A stretch of 64,000 bases of DNA. Source: Paenibacillus mendelii. GTDB taxonomy: Bacteria > Bacillota > Bacilli > Paenibacillales > Paenibacillaceae. Location of the stretch: assembly GCF_024498075.1 (NCBI RefSeq), contig NZ_JANHOF010000022.1, positions 1 through 64,000 on the forward strand, written 5' to 3'. A program made the translations under genes and the position numbers. Each line of letters begins with the position of its first letter. Positions within the stretch are counted from its first letter, which is position 1. The notes below the pieces were generated by a model that was not told the DNA's origin, did not search any database, and was given only the letters and a program-made list of their open reading frames with translations. Below, piece by piece: positions 9,022-18,138 of this stretch.

Positions 9022-10164
9022 TTAGCCTGTTGTACGGTACGGCAATATGAGATGCAGGCTGTAGGGGTGATCGATCGGCTTAATGATGATCGGGCTCATG
9101 GCTCCCTTGAAGCCAATGAATAAATATTCACTGTCGATGACCTTTAGCGCATCCAGCATGTACTTTGAATTGAACGCAATCCGGAGTGGTTCACCTGTCA
9201 GTTCTTTAACTTCCAGATGCTCCGTTACCCGGCCCAATTCCGTGGAGCTCGACGATATTTCAATGGTCCCGTCTTCCTGTGTTGCCAGCCGGACAATATT
9301 AGTCTTCTCCTCGCGCGACATTAAATAAGCGCGGTCGATCGCATCTGTCAATTTTTTTGTATGAAGAACGAGTTCTGTTTGGAACTCTTGCGGAATAATC
9401 TTAGAAGTGTCGGGATAGGTCCCGTCCAATATACGCGAATAGAAGAGAACCTGGTTCACTTTGAACAGCACTTGATTATCAGCAACGACGATTTCGACCT
9501 GGCTGCTATCGTCGGATATAAGTCTCGACAGCTCCACGAGTGTTTTCCCAGCGATGACGACATTAGAGAAGCGATACCCGGGTTCTGTCACGACAGATGC
9601 AGTGCGGCTTGCTAACCGGTGACGATCCGTTGCGACAAATTTCAACTGACCCTCTTGCAGGTTCCATAAGGCTCCAGTCAATATAGGCGTTTGTTCGCTT
9701 GTCGAAGCAGCGAATACCGTTTGACGAATCATCGCCTTTAGCAAATCGCCTGGCACGGAGATACTTTCGCTTTCCTCGATAGAGGGCAATACCGGAAATT
9801 CTTCAGGATCCAAACCGACCATCTGAATGTCGCTCGAGCCGGAACGAATAGAGGTTTGGTGATGTTCCTTCACTTCGATCTCCAATTCGTCGGAAGGCAG
9901 CTTCTTTACGATTTCTACAAAAAATTTGGCAGGGAGCACGACACTTCCGGGTTTTTCGACCTTTGCAATAATAAATTCACTGTTTTCGACAGGAATAAAG
10001 CTCTGAATGGAAATATCCGTGTCACTGGCCGTTAAGGTCACGCCTTGATGGGTCACATCAATTTTGATTCCGCCGAGAATGGGAATGGCTGGTCTGGTGG
10101 ATGAAGCTTTGGAAACCTGTTGAATCGCTTCGTTGAGTTCATCTTTACGTATCGTCAGTTTCAT
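9022..10164 (-). CDS. dnaN: DNA polymerase III beta sliding clamp
   Basis: The 380-residue protein forms the ring-shaped dimer that tethers the polymerase to DNA. It starts MKLTIRKDELNEAIQQVSKA and shows the three-domain repeat of the family, ending in ILPYRTTG. Length matches the family (about 378 residues). It is encoded just downstream of dnaA, with the oriC unwinding region between them. Confidence 0.98.
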   Translation of the reverse strand: MKLTIRKDELNEAIQQVSKASSTRPAIPILGGIKIDVTHQGVTLTASDTDISIQSFIPVENSEFIIAKVEKPGSVVLPAKFFVEIVKKLPSDELEIEVKEHHQTSIRSGSSDIQMVGLDPEEFPVLPSIEESESISVPGDLLKAMIRQTVFAASTSEQTPILTGALWNLQEGQLKFVATDRHRLASRTASVVTEPGYRFSNVVIAGKTLVELSRLISDDSSQVEIVVADNQVLFKVNQVLFYSRILDGTYPDTSKIIPQEFQTELVLHTKKLTDAIDRAYLMSREEKTNIVRLATQEDGTIEISSSSTELGRVTEHLEVKELTGEPLRIAFNSKYMLDALKVIDSEYLFIGFKGAMSPIIIKPIDHPYSLHLILPYRTTG

Positions 10165-10223
10165 GGTTTCACTCCTAAGGCTTGATGGCGGGAATTGCCG
10201 AATTTTGAGACGATTTTGTCACT

Positions 10224-10291
10224 TATTATTGATGATGATTATTTAAAAAAAAGAGTAGTAGCAGTAGTAGGGGCCCTGAATATGTGGATAA
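10224..10291. other. oriC: oriC unwinding region: AT-rich element, DnaA-trios, GC block and DnaA box
   Basis: On the plus strand an AT-rich stretch (10224-10252, including ATTTAAAAAAAA) is followed by five trinucleotides TAG-TAG-CAG-TAG-TAG (10256-10270), the GC block GGGCCC (10271-10276) and the DnaA box TGTGGATAA (10283-10291). This order and spacing match the basal unwinding system described in Bacillus subtilis, where DnaA loads from the box onto the trios to open one strand. Two near-consensus boxes follow toward dnaA (CTATCCACA at 10318-10326 and TGTGAATAA at 10404-10412). Confidence 0.85.
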
Positions 10292-10416
10292 CAGGGTGAA
10301 ACGCTGATAAATCAAGCCTATCCACATGTGTATAGCGTGTGCATAGGCTTTGGCGATTTTTTATGCCCAGGTGTATAACTTTTTGAAGGCATATGAATTA
10401 AATTGTGAATAACTTT

Positions 10417-11769
10417 TTAAGTGTGATTTTTGACTTTTTCCGCGAGCGTTTGGACGATTTTATATAAATCCGGATCAACCTTGAGCTGCTGTGTTATTTT
10501 CTCGTGGGCATGAATGACGGTCGTATGGTCGCGGCCGCCGAATGCCTCCCCGATCTTTGGAAGGGAGAAGTCGGTTAACTCACGGGATAAATACATCGCA
10601 ACTTGCCTTGGAAAAGCAACAGCCTTCGTCCGTTTACGCGCCTTGAATTCCTCCATGCGCAGGCCATAAAATTCCCCGACCTTCTGCTGGATATCCTGCA
10701 TCGTAATCATCTTCGGCCGGCTCGAAGGAATAATATCCTTGAGTGCTTCCGCAGCCAAATGCGAGCTTATATCCTCATTGATTAACGATGAGTAGGCCAC
10801 TACGCGGATGAGTGCCCCTTCGAGCTCTCTAATGTTGGTATCGATTTGATTCGCGATGTAAACCATAGCTTCGTTAGGGATGTCCAAATTCTCAGCTTTG
10901 GCTTTCTTTCTTAAAATTGCAATGCGCGTTTCCAGGTCAGGCGGCTGTATATCGGTTTGAAGGCCCCATTCAAACCGGGAGCGAAGCCGTTCTTCCAATG
11001 TCGGAATTTCTTTGGGCGGACGGTCACTGGAGATGACGATTTGCTTACGCTCTTCATGGAGCGCGTTAAACGTATGGAAAAATTCCTCCTGCGTGCCGTC
11101 CTTACCTGCGAGAAACTGAATATCATCGATCAGAAGCACATCGATGTTGCGGTATTTATTGCGAAAATTCTCGCCGCGGTCGTCGCGGATCGAATTGATG
11201 AATTCGTTCGTAAATTTCTCGGAAGACAAGTAAAGCACGCGGGTACTCGGATTATGCTCCAAAATATAATGTCCGATGGCGTGCATCAGGTGAGTTTTTC
11301 CAAGGCCAACGCCGCCATACAGGAACAGCGGATTATAGGCTTTGGCCGGCGCTTCAGCTACAGCCAATGATGCTGCATGTGCGAACCGGTTATTGGCACC
11401 GATGACGAATGTATCGAAGGTATATTTAGGGTTAAGCATATATGGAGCCGTTTCTTCCGGAGCAGAATGAACGGCCGCAATCAGAGGCGGGGGCTGGACA
11501 GCCGGCTCCGGCGGCTTATTTTCTTCGATGACAAACTTAATATCGAACTGGCGCCCCATGAACTCCTGGAGCGTTGTTCGAACTAATTTTGTATATCGGC
11601 TTTCCAGCCATTCAACGGCAAATGTCGTAGGCGCTGTTACAACAACCATCGATTCGCCGTGAAAGGAGGCTTTCGTCGCTTTGAACCATGTGTCAAAGCT
11701 CGGTTTGCTCAACTTCGTCTGAATGATCGACAGCACCTGTTGCCACATTTCGTGCGTATGGCTATCCAC
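10417..11769 (-). CDS. dnaA: Chromosomal replication initiator protein DnaA
   Basis: The 450-residue AAA+ initiator has N-terminal domain I (about 1-80), a short proline-rich linker (about 84-108), an AAA+ core with Walker A GGVGLGKT at 152-159 and Walker B LLIDDIQFLAGK, and the C-terminal DNA-binding signature GGRDHTTVIHAHEKI. It starts with GTG nine bases after AAGGAG. The GTG lies inside an 8-of-9 DnaA-box match (11762-11770), and the upstream box cluster suggests autoregulation. Confidence 0.98.
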   Translation of the reverse strand: MDSHTHEMWQQVLSIIQTKLSKPSFDTWFKATKASFHGESMVVVTAPTTFAVEWLESRYTKLVRTTLQEFMGRQFDIKFVIEENKPPEPAVQPPPLIAAVHSAPEETAPYMLNPKYTFDTFVIGANNRFAHAASLAVAEAPAKAYNPLFLYGGVGLGKTHLMHAIGHYILEHNPSTRVLYLSSEKFTNEFINSIRDDRGENFRNKYRNIDVLLIDDIQFLAGKDGTQEEFFHTFNALHEERKQIVISSDRPPKEIPTLEERLRSRFEWGLQTDIQPPDLETRIAILRKKAKAENLDIPNEAMVYIANQIDTNIRELEGALIRVVAYSSLINEDISSHLAAEALKDIIPSSRPKMITMQDIQQKVGEFYGLRMEEFKARKRTKAVAFPRQVAMYLSRELTDFSLPKIGEAFGGRDHTTVIHAHEKITQQLKVDPDLYKIVQTLAEKVKNHT

Positions 11770-12183
11770 AGATTGTCACTCCTTATCAATTTCGCCCGAA
11801 AAGCGGCGCAGCCATGCATGAGATGTCGGATTATCGGGTATTCTTGACAGGTCCATCCACATAATTAAGGATGAATGGGTGAAAATTATCAGAAGGGGAT
11901 GAATGTTGTTCACATTGTTATCCACAGGATGTTAATAAGTCTGAGGAAAGATTCGAGTCATCCACACCGAAAACAAATCTATCATAGCAAAATAACCCTT
12001 GTATTTCAACGATTTGCTCGATTTTATCCACAAATTCAATAGGTTGTGTATAAAAGTTATGGACAACACTATATATTGTTTACATCCTGTTAAGATTCAA
12101 CATAAATCGTGGAATTCAAATAATTTTCATCCACATGTTATTAATTTTCGACGGAATGGTGCTTATTTTGACTCTTATCCACA
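11762..12183. other. oriC: oriC upstream DnaA-box cluster
   Basis: This AT-rich region upstream of dnaA has three exact TTATCCACA boxes on the plus strand (11918-11926, 12024-12032, 12175-12183) and one TTATACACA on the minus strand (12045-12053). Near matches are at 11762-11770, 11853-11861, 11958-11966 and 12127-12135. It corresponds to the upstream half of the bipartite Bacillus-type origin and also covers the dnaA promoter. No gene is present up to rpmH at 12394. Confidence 0.9.
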
Positions 12184-12266
12184 GTGTTGATGAATCTCTT
12201 CCTATAAGGGGGACGGCCCCAAGTGATCGGGCTGCGTTAGCGTTCCTTAGATAGAAGGGCTTTCAG

Positions 12267-12296
12267 TTGACATTTTGCTGTCATCATGGTTAAATA
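12267..12296 (+). promoter_or_regulatory. rpmH promoter
   Basis: TTGACA at 12267-12272 is a perfect -35 box, followed after 17 or 18 bases by TTAAAT/TAAATA (12290-12296). It lies about 100 bases upstream of rpmH and points away from dnaA. Confidence 0.7.
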
Positions 12297-12393
12297 GAAA
12301 AAGCGTTTTTAAATGAGAAGTGGTCCGTTGTACTAGCGACGAGAAATAGCATTTCGCCAGGCGAGGGAATATGGACACGGGAGGTGCAAGCAA

Positions 12394-12528
12394 TTGAGAC
12401 CGACATTTAGACCGAATGTAAGCAAACGTAAAAAGGTTCACGGGTTCCGCAAACGGATGGCGTCGAAAAACGGACGTAAAGTATTGAGCGCCCGCCGCCA
12501 AAAGGGCAGAAAAGTACTGAGCGCGTAA
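12394..12528 (+). CDS. rpmH: 50S ribosomal protein L34
   Basis: A 44-residue, highly basic protein begins with TTG and reads MRPTFRPNVSKRKKVHGFRK onward through NGRKVLSARRQKGRKVLSA. Length and sequence are typical of L34 from Paenibacillus-type bacteria, which have an MRPTFRPN start rather than the MKRTFQPN of Bacillus. A GGGAGG site lies nine bases before the TTG. Confidence 0.97.
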   Translation: MRPTFRPNVSKRKKVHGFRKRMASKNGRKVLSARRQKGRKVLSA

Positions 12529-12532
12529 GCAG

Positions 12533-12559
12533 AAGACCACATCCCGTGGTCTTTTTTTT
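12533..12559 (+). terminator. Terminator after rpmH
   Basis: AAGACCAC and GTGGTCTT form a perfect eight-base stem with a five-base loop, followed by a run of T to 12559. It separates rpmH from rnpA, so readthrough or a second promoter must supply rnpA transcripts. Confidence 0.9.
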
Positions 12560-12734
12560 ATGAATAAAGAAGGAGCTCTACGTTTTTGAAACGAACTCAA
12601 GAGTAACGGCTCGCGCCGTCCTTGAAGGCGAGTTCGTCTATAAGGGGAAAAAGTGAGCTTCTGGAATGATGCACCGTTTATGCCGGACGCATTGGGCAAT
12701 AATTGATAAAGTGAAGGTTCGGTGAAGAGCAGAC

Positions 12735-13082
12735 GTGCAAAGAAAATTACGATTACGCAACCGTGAAGATTTCAGCCGCATCTATCGGAACGGCAAGTCT
12801 TTTGCGAACGGCCAGTTCGTTATCTATTGGTCGCGTCAACCGAAAGCCGAACCTTTCCGGTTAGGGGTATCGGCCAGCAAAAAAATTGGCAACGCCGTGG
12901 TCCGAAACCGAATGCGCCGGCAGGTCAAGGAAATCGCCCGTCACCAGGTCGATCGCCTAACGGAGCATGTCGATATTATCGTCATCGTGCGTAAACCAGC
13001 CGTCGGGATGAAGATGAAGGAATTAGAGCGCAGTATGCTGCATGTCCTTAAGCGGGCAGGACTGTTGAAAGCGCCTAAATAA
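12735..13082 (+). CDS. rnpA: Ribonuclease P protein component
   Basis: The 115-residue basic protein is the protein subunit of RNase P, which trims tRNA 5' leaders. The family signature appears as RLGVSASKKIGNAVVRNRMR (about residues 43-62). It starts with GTG and has a weak ribosome site. The 200-base gap after rpmH contains an 8-base inverted repeat, ACGAACTC and GAGTTCGT, that may structure the leader. Confidence 0.96.
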   Translation: MQRKLRLRNREDFSRIYRNGKSFANGQFVIYWSRQPKAEPFRLGVSASKKIGNAVVRNRMRRQVKEIARHQVDRLTEHVDIIVIVRKPAVGMKMKELERSMLHVLKRAGLLKAPK

Positions 13083-13233
13083 CAGGCTCTTTTCTGCTGG
13101 TTTTCCAGCGTGAGGGCTTGTTTCCTTGTTCTATAAAATATGCTATAGTTTTAAATGGATGAATAAGGGCCGAGGGCGCTTCCAAAGAAGCACTTTTCGC
13201 TTGAATGCAATGGTACTCTAGAGAGGAGTTTTC

Positions 13234-14028
13234 ATGTTGTCCCGGATTTCAAAACGTACATGGTTTACCGTGTTAGCGCTCGTCCTAATCACCCTCGTTC
13301 TATCGGGTTGCGCACCCTCAACGACCCACACGGTAAAGACAGAAGATTTGCTGCAAGGCAACTTCTGGGAAAAGAATGTCGTGTATTGGTTCGCGCTAAT
13401 GCTCGATACATTTGCAACATGGTTCGGCGGCGAATACGGATTGGCTATTTTGCTGCTGACGATTATCGTTCGTACCTTAATTTTGCCTCTTACGTTGAAG
13501 CAGTACCGCAGTTCTAAAGCTATGCAGGCACTGCAGCCTGAGCTTGCCAAGATTAAAGAGAAACATAAAGACAACCCGCAGAAGCAGCAGGAAGAAACGA
13601 TGAAGCTGTTCCAACAGCATCAAGTCAATCCGCTCGCTGGATGTTTGCCGCTTATTGTGCAAATGCCGATTTTCATTGCGTTGTATAACTCGATCTATTG
13701 GAATCCGCTCATTCGAGAGCATTCGTTCCTCGGTATTAAGATGGGCGTGCCCGTCAATGAGCAGGATTGGTATGCGTATATTTTGCCGGTACTAGCGGCA
13801 TTGACGACTTTCGTCCAATCAAAAATGATGGCTTCTCAACAAAAGACGATGCCGATGATGCAGGGAATTATGCTCATATTCCCGGTCTTGATCTTCGTCA
13901 TGGCGCTGTCCTTCCCGGCTGCGCTGCCGTTGTACTGGATATTCAGTAACCTGTATACGATCGTTCAAAACTATTTCCTATACGTACGTTCCTCATCCAA
14001 GGGTAAGGAGAGTGTCCCTGCGAAATGA
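13234..14028 (+). CDS. yidC: Membrane protein insertase YidC (SpoIIIJ type)
   Basis: The 264-residue protein inserts proteins into the membrane alone or with SecYEG. A lipoprotein signal with lipobox LSGC (Cys26) is followed by the five-segment YidC core, including YGLAILLLTIIVRTLILPLT and the segment NPLAGCLPLIVQMPIFIALY. GAGAGGAG precedes the ATG. An extended -10 element TGCTATAGT at 13141-13149 may be the promoter. The stop overlaps the jag start, so the two are translationally coupled. Confidence 0.96.
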   Translation: MLSRISKRTWFTVLALVLITLVLSGCAPSTTHTVKTEDLLQGNFWEKNVVYWFALMLDTFATWFGGEYGLAILLLTIIVRTLILPLTLKQYRSSKAMQALQPELAKIKEKHKDNPQKQQEETMKLFQQHQVNPLAGCLPLIVQMPIFIALYNSIYWNPLIREHSFLGIKMGVPVNEQDWYAYILPVLAALTTFVQSKMMASQQKTMPMMQGIMLIFPVLIFVMALSFPAALPLYWIFSNLYTIVQNYFLYVRSSSKGKESVPAK

Positions 14029-14669
14029 AGAAAATCGTAGCATCGGGAAAAACAATTGAAGATGCTGTACGAAACGGATTAAAGGAATTGCAAGTAGCGG
14101 AGGATCGTGTTGAGGTCAGGGTTATGGAGCAGCCCTCCAAAGGGCTGTTCGGCCTGATCGGTGTGAAGGAAGCGAAGGTGGAGCTCACGCTGATCCCTGA
14201 GCCTGAACCGGCAGCTGCGGATCCGGTAGCCGAAGTGGAACACTTTGTAATCGAGGTTGCCCGTACGATGGGCCTTGAATTGAACATCACCCGAACTCAG
14301 ACGAAAGAGGGGTTGATGTTTGCGCTCTCTGGAAGCGGTGATCTCGGCATGCTTATCGGTCGCCGCGGGCAAACGTTAGACGCCTTGCAATACTTGGTCA
14401 ATATTGTGGCCAACCGTTATTCCGACAGTCATCTACGTATTATTCTCGATGCGGAAGATTTTCGCGAGCGTCGTCGAAAGACATTGGAGGATTTGTCAGA
14501 TCGTCTTGCAGGCCGGGTCATCCGAACGAGGAAAGAAGTCGTTCTGGAACCTATGTCGCCTCAAGAGAGAAAAATCATTCATTCGCAGCTGCAGGACCAC
14601 GATAAAGTTAAAACATACAGTAAAGGCGACGAGCCCAATCGGCGCGTTGTTATTTCATTGAAGCAATGA
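14025..14669 (+). CDS. jag: RNA-binding protein Jag/KhpB
   Basis: The 214-residue protein has the N-terminal Jag domain (KKIVASGKTIEDAVRNGL, with KGLFGLIG), a KH domain with loop GRRGQTLDALQYL, and a C-terminal R3H domain (LEPMSPQERKIIHSQL). KhpB homologues bind RNA broadly and influence cell division and elongation. The four-base ATGA overlap with yidC matches the conserved spoIIIJ-jag pair. Confidence 0.95.
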   Translation: MKKIVASGKTIEDAVRNGLKELQVAEDRVEVRVMEQPSKGLFGLIGVKEAKVELTLIPEPEPAAADPVAEVEHFVIEVARTMGLELNITRTQTKEGLMFALSGSGDLGMLIGRRGQTLDALQYLVNIVANRYSDSHLRIILDAEDFRERRRKTLEDLSDRLAGRVIRTRKEVVLEPMSPQERKIIHSQLQDHDKVKTYSKGDEPNRRVVISLKQ

Positions 14670-14685
14670 TCGCATAACGAGATGT

Positions 14686-14722
14686 AGCAATGGCTTGCAA
14701 CACGGTCATTGCTCATTTTTTT
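14686..14722 (+). terminator. Terminator after jag
   Basis: AGCAATG and CATTGCT pair across a 14-base loop, followed by CATTTTTTTAATT. It closes the yidC-jag unit just before mnmE. Confidence 0.75.
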
Positions 14723-14775
14723 AATTAGTGGAAGGTGAAGCTAGCCTTAGCTTTACTAAAGGGAGTTTAACTGAA

Positions 14776-16158
14776 ATGATGACACTTGATACGATTGCCG
14801 CCATCTCAACCGCCGTTGGGGAAGGCGGCATTGCCGTTATTCGGGTAAGCGGTCCAGATGCTGTAACCGAATCGGCGAAATTGTTTCGCTCCAAATCGAA
14901 TATTGTCGAAGCGCCTTCGCATACGGTACATTACGGCCATATCGTAGATCCGGATAATGGTGAAGTAGTGGAGGAAATATTGCTCACCATTATGCGCGGC
15001 CCCCGTTCGTTCACGGCAGAGGATGTCGTCGAGCTCAGCACGCATGGCGGTGTAATTGCGGTGAAGCGTGTTCTCGCGCTGCTGCTGCGCCAGGGCGGCG
15101 TTCGGATTGCAGAGCCTGGCGAATTCTCGAAGCGGGCGTTTCTTAACGGGCGGATTGATCTCACCCAAGCCGAGGCTGTGATTGATCTCATCCGCTCGAA
15201 GTCTGACCGGGCCTTCTCCGTCGCCATGAAGCAGGCGGAAGGGGCGTTATCCCGTAAAGTTAAAGTGCTGCGCCATCAGCTTGTCGAGCTGCTTGCTCAT
15301 ATTGAGGTGAATATTGATTATCCGGAGCATGATGTTACAGAGATGACCAATCAATTCATCCATGAGAAATCTCAGCATGCTTGTATGGAAATCGACCGAT
15401 TGCTAAAAACAGCGGAGGAAGGCAAAATATTACGAGAAGGCATTGTGACGGCTATTGTAGGACGTCCGAATGTCGGTAAATCTTCGCTGCTTAATGCGCT
15501 TGTTCAAGAGAACAAGGCAATCGTTACTGACATTCCTGGCACAACTAGAGATGTCATCGAGGAGTACATTACATTAGGTGGAATTCCGCTGCGACTATTA
15601 GATACGGCAGGGATCCGTGAAACGATGGATGTCGTCGAACGAATTGGTGTGGAGCGTTCTCGCAGTGCCCTGGAGCAGGCCGATTTAATCCTGTTCGTTC
15701 TGAACGCGAATGAACCGCTGCATGAGGATGACCGTCAATTGATGGAGCAGTTGCAAGGACGGCCTGTTATCGTTCTATTGAACAAATCGGATCTCCCCTC
15801 CAATTTGGATCCTTCTGAGCTCGGACATTTCTTCTCCGAGGAGTCGATCGTCAAGTTGTCCGTTCTAGAAGAGATCGGACTGGACCGATTGGAACGGGTG
15901 ATTCGCGACATGTTCTTCGGAGGGGAGCTGGAAAGTGCCGATTTGACCTATGTCAGCAATGTTCGCCATATTACGCTTCTGCATGAAGCACGCAAATCGT
16001 TAACGGACGCAATGGAAGCGATCGACATCGGAATTCCGATTGATATTGTGCAAATTGATGTTCGGACAGCTTGGGAGCAACTTGGCGAAATGATTGGTGA
16101 TTCGGTATCTGAATCGCTCATTGATCAGATCTTCTCTCAGTTCTGTTTAGGTAAATAA
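14776..16158 (+). CDS. mnmE: tRNA modification GTPase MnmE
   Basis: The 460-residue GTPase works with MnmG to install the carboxymethylaminomethyl group on uridine 34 of certain tRNAs. The G domain is inserted in a helical domain and shows GRPNVGKSS (G1), DIPGTTRD (G2), DTAG (G3) and NKSD (G4). The C-terminus is FCLGK, the variant of the catalytic FCIGK motif. The ATG at 14776 gives the family length and follows GGGAG; reading further upstream is possible but runs into the jag terminator. Confidence 0.96.
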   Translation: MMTLDTIAAISTAVGEGGIAVIRVSGPDAVTESAKLFRSKSNIVEAPSHTVHYGHIVDPDNGEVVEEILLTIMRGPRSFTAEDVVELSTHGGVIAVKRVLALLLRQGGVRIAEPGEFSKRAFLNGRIDLTQAEAVIDLIRSKSDRAFSVAMKQAEGALSRKVKVLRHQLVELLAHIEVNIDYPEHDVTEMTNQFIHEKSQHACMEIDRLLKTAEEGKILREGIVTAIVGRPNVGKSSLLNALVQENKAIVTDIPGTTRDVIEEYITLGGIPLRLLDTAGIRETMDVVERIGVERSRSALEQADLILFVLNANEPLHEDDRQLMEQLQGRPVIVLLNKSDLPSNLDPSELGHFFSEESIVKLSVLEEIGLDRLERVIRDMFFGGELESADLTYVSNVRHITLLHEARKSLTDAMEAIDIGIPIDIVQIDVRTAWEQLGEMIGDSVSESLIDQIFSQFCLGK

Positions 16159-16245
16159 CAAACAATACTAATTTCCAATTTTGATGGGGATTGTTATCAT
16201 AACAAAAAGAGGTTGAAAGCAAAGCTCGTGATGGAGGGATTATAG

Positions 16246-18138
16246 ATGAAATACGATGCAGGACAATATGATGTCATCGTAATTGGCGCTGGACATGCCG
16301 GCTGTGAGTCGGCATTGGCCGCTGCCCGAATGGGCTGCGAGACGCTGCTGATTACGATTAATTTGGATATGGTCGCATTCATGCCATGCAATCCATCGAT
16401 CGGTGGACCAGCAAAGGGTCATGTCGTGCGGGAAGTCGATGCGCTTGGCGGCGAGATGGGGCGTAATATCGACAAGACTTTTATTCAGATGAGAATGCTT
16501 AATACAGGTAAGGGACCTGCTGTTCACGCTTTGCGCGCGCAGGCTGATAAGTTCCTTTACCAGCATACAATGAAGAAAACGATTGAAGAGACTGAGCACT
16601 TGACGCTTCGTCAAGGCATGGTGGAAGAACTGATTGTGGAGAATGGCGAATGTGTGGGTGTCATAACGAAAACCGGTGCCGAATATCGCTCGAAAACGGT
16701 CGTGTTAACCACTGGAACCTATTTGCGCGGCAAAATCATTATGGGTGAATTGATCTATGAGAGCGGCCCGAATAACCAGCAGCCTTCTGTAAATTTATCC
16801 GCGAATTTGAAGGAACTCGGTCTCAAGCTGGTTCGGTTCAAGACGGGAACTCCGCCGCGTGTTCACAAGGATACGATCGATTTCGATAAAACCGAAATTC
16901 AACCGGGAGACGAGAATCCTAAATTCTTCTCTTATGAAACGGAATATTCGGATAACGAGCAGCTGCCTTGTTGGTTGACATATACTTCTGAGGAAACACA
17001 TCGCATTATTAATGACAACCTCCACCGAGCCCCTATGTTCTCCGGCGCGATCGAAGGCACGGGTCCTCGCTATTGCCCTTCGATTGAAGATAAAATTGTA
17101 CGGTTTGCCGATAAGCCGAAGCATCAGATCTTTCTGGAGCCGGAAGGAAAGCATACCTCGGAGTATTACGTACAAGGCCTATCGACTAGCATGCCAGAAG
17201 ATGTACAGTTAAACATATTGCGTTCCATTCCGGGACTAGAACGTGTTGAGATGATGAGAACCGGCTATGCCATCGAATACGATGCGGTCGTTCCGACCCA
17301 GCTATGGCCGTCGCTGGAAACGAAGGTAGTGCCGAATTTATTTACAGCAGGGCAGATCAACGGAACGTCAGGATACGAAGAAGCAGCAGGCCAAGGTATT
17401 ATGGCGGGTATCAATGCGGCGCGCAAAGCGCAAGGGAAAGAAGCGGTTGTTATCGACCGTTCCCAAGGATATATTGGTGTGCTCATCGATGATCTGGTAA
17501 CGAAAGGAACGAGCGAACCGTATCGGTTGCTGACATCTCGTGCCGAATACCGTCTTCTTCTGCGGCATGACAATGCTGATTTGCGATTAACTCCGCTAGG
17601 CTTTGAAATCGGACTTGTTCCAGAAGCGCGTCACAATAAGTTCCTTCGCAAAAAACAGTTGGTCGATCAAGAAATCGAACGGTTGAAATCTGCGAAGATT
17701 CGTCCTGAGCAGGATGTTTTAGAAATGCTTACTAGCATTGGTTCTGCTCCGATTACTAATACGGTGGATGCTCTTTCGCTTCTGCGTCGTCCGGAAGTAA
17801 CGTATGCGCACTTGGAGCCTTTCGCACCGTCGCCTGAAGCGCTGACCGATGAAATGAAAGAACAGGTTGAAATTCAAATTAAATATTCCGGGTATATCGA
17901 AAAACAACTTTTGCAGGTAGAACGGCTTAAAAAAATGGAGAAAAAGCGGATTCCGGCAGATATCGAATACGCTGAAGTGCATGGACTTGCGAATGAAGCG
18001 AAGACAAATTTGGCTAAAATTCGCCCATTGTCGATCGGTCAGGCATCCCGTATCGGAGGCGTAACGCCGGCTGACATTTCCATTCTTCTCGTGTATTTGG
18101 AACACTATAACCGAGTTGTGGCTGCACGGGGGTCATGA
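16246..18138 (+). CDS. mnmG: tRNA uridine-5-carboxymethylaminomethyl modification enzyme MnmG
   Basis: The 630-residue FAD- and NADH-binding partner of MnmE has the dinucleotide-binding GAGHAGCE at residues 14-21. The conserved GGPAKGHVVREVDALGGEM and GTGPRYCPSIEDK segments follow, and a helical C-terminal MnmE-binding domain ends the protein. It lies 87 bases after mnmE, and its stop overlaps the rsmG start. Confidence 0.98.
   Translation: MKYDAGQYDVIVIGAGHAGCESALAAARMGCETLLITINLDMVAFMPCNPSIGGPAKGHVVREVDALGGEMGRNIDKTFIQMRMLNTGKGPAVHALRAQADKFLYQHTMKKTIEETEHLTLRQGMVEELIVENGECVGVITKTGAEYRSKTVVLTTGTYLRGKIIMGELIYESGPNNQQPSVNLSANLKELGLKLVRFKTGTPPRVHKDTIDFDKTEIQPGDENPKFFSYETEYSDNEQLPCWLTYTSEETHRIINDNLHRAPMFSGAIEGTGPRYCPSIEDKIVRFADKPKHQIFLEPEGKHTSEYYVQGLSTSMPEDVQLNILRSIPGLERVEMMRTGYAIEYDAVVPTQLWPSLETKVVPNLFTAGQINGTSGYEEAAGQGIMAGINAARKAQGKEAVVIDRSQGYIGVLIDDLVTKGTSEPYRLLTSRAEYRLLLRHDNADLRLTPLGFEIGLVPEARHNKFLRKKQLVDQEIERLKSAKIRPEQDVLEMLTSIGSAPITNTVDALSLLRRPEVTYAHLEPFAPSPEALTDEMKEQVEIQIKYSGYIEKQLLQVERLKKMEKKRIPADIEYAEVHGLANEAKTNLAKIRPLSIGQASRIGGVTPADISILLVYLEHYNRVVAARGS

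Noticed and set aside
12247..12699. 150-codon minus-strand frame covering rpmH
   Set aside because: rpmH and its terminator lie on the plus strand; the frame has no start site or family resemblance.
13094..13110. Hairpin GCTGG-TTTT-CCAGC after rnpA
   Set aside because: Five-base stem and no T-run; too weak to call a terminator.
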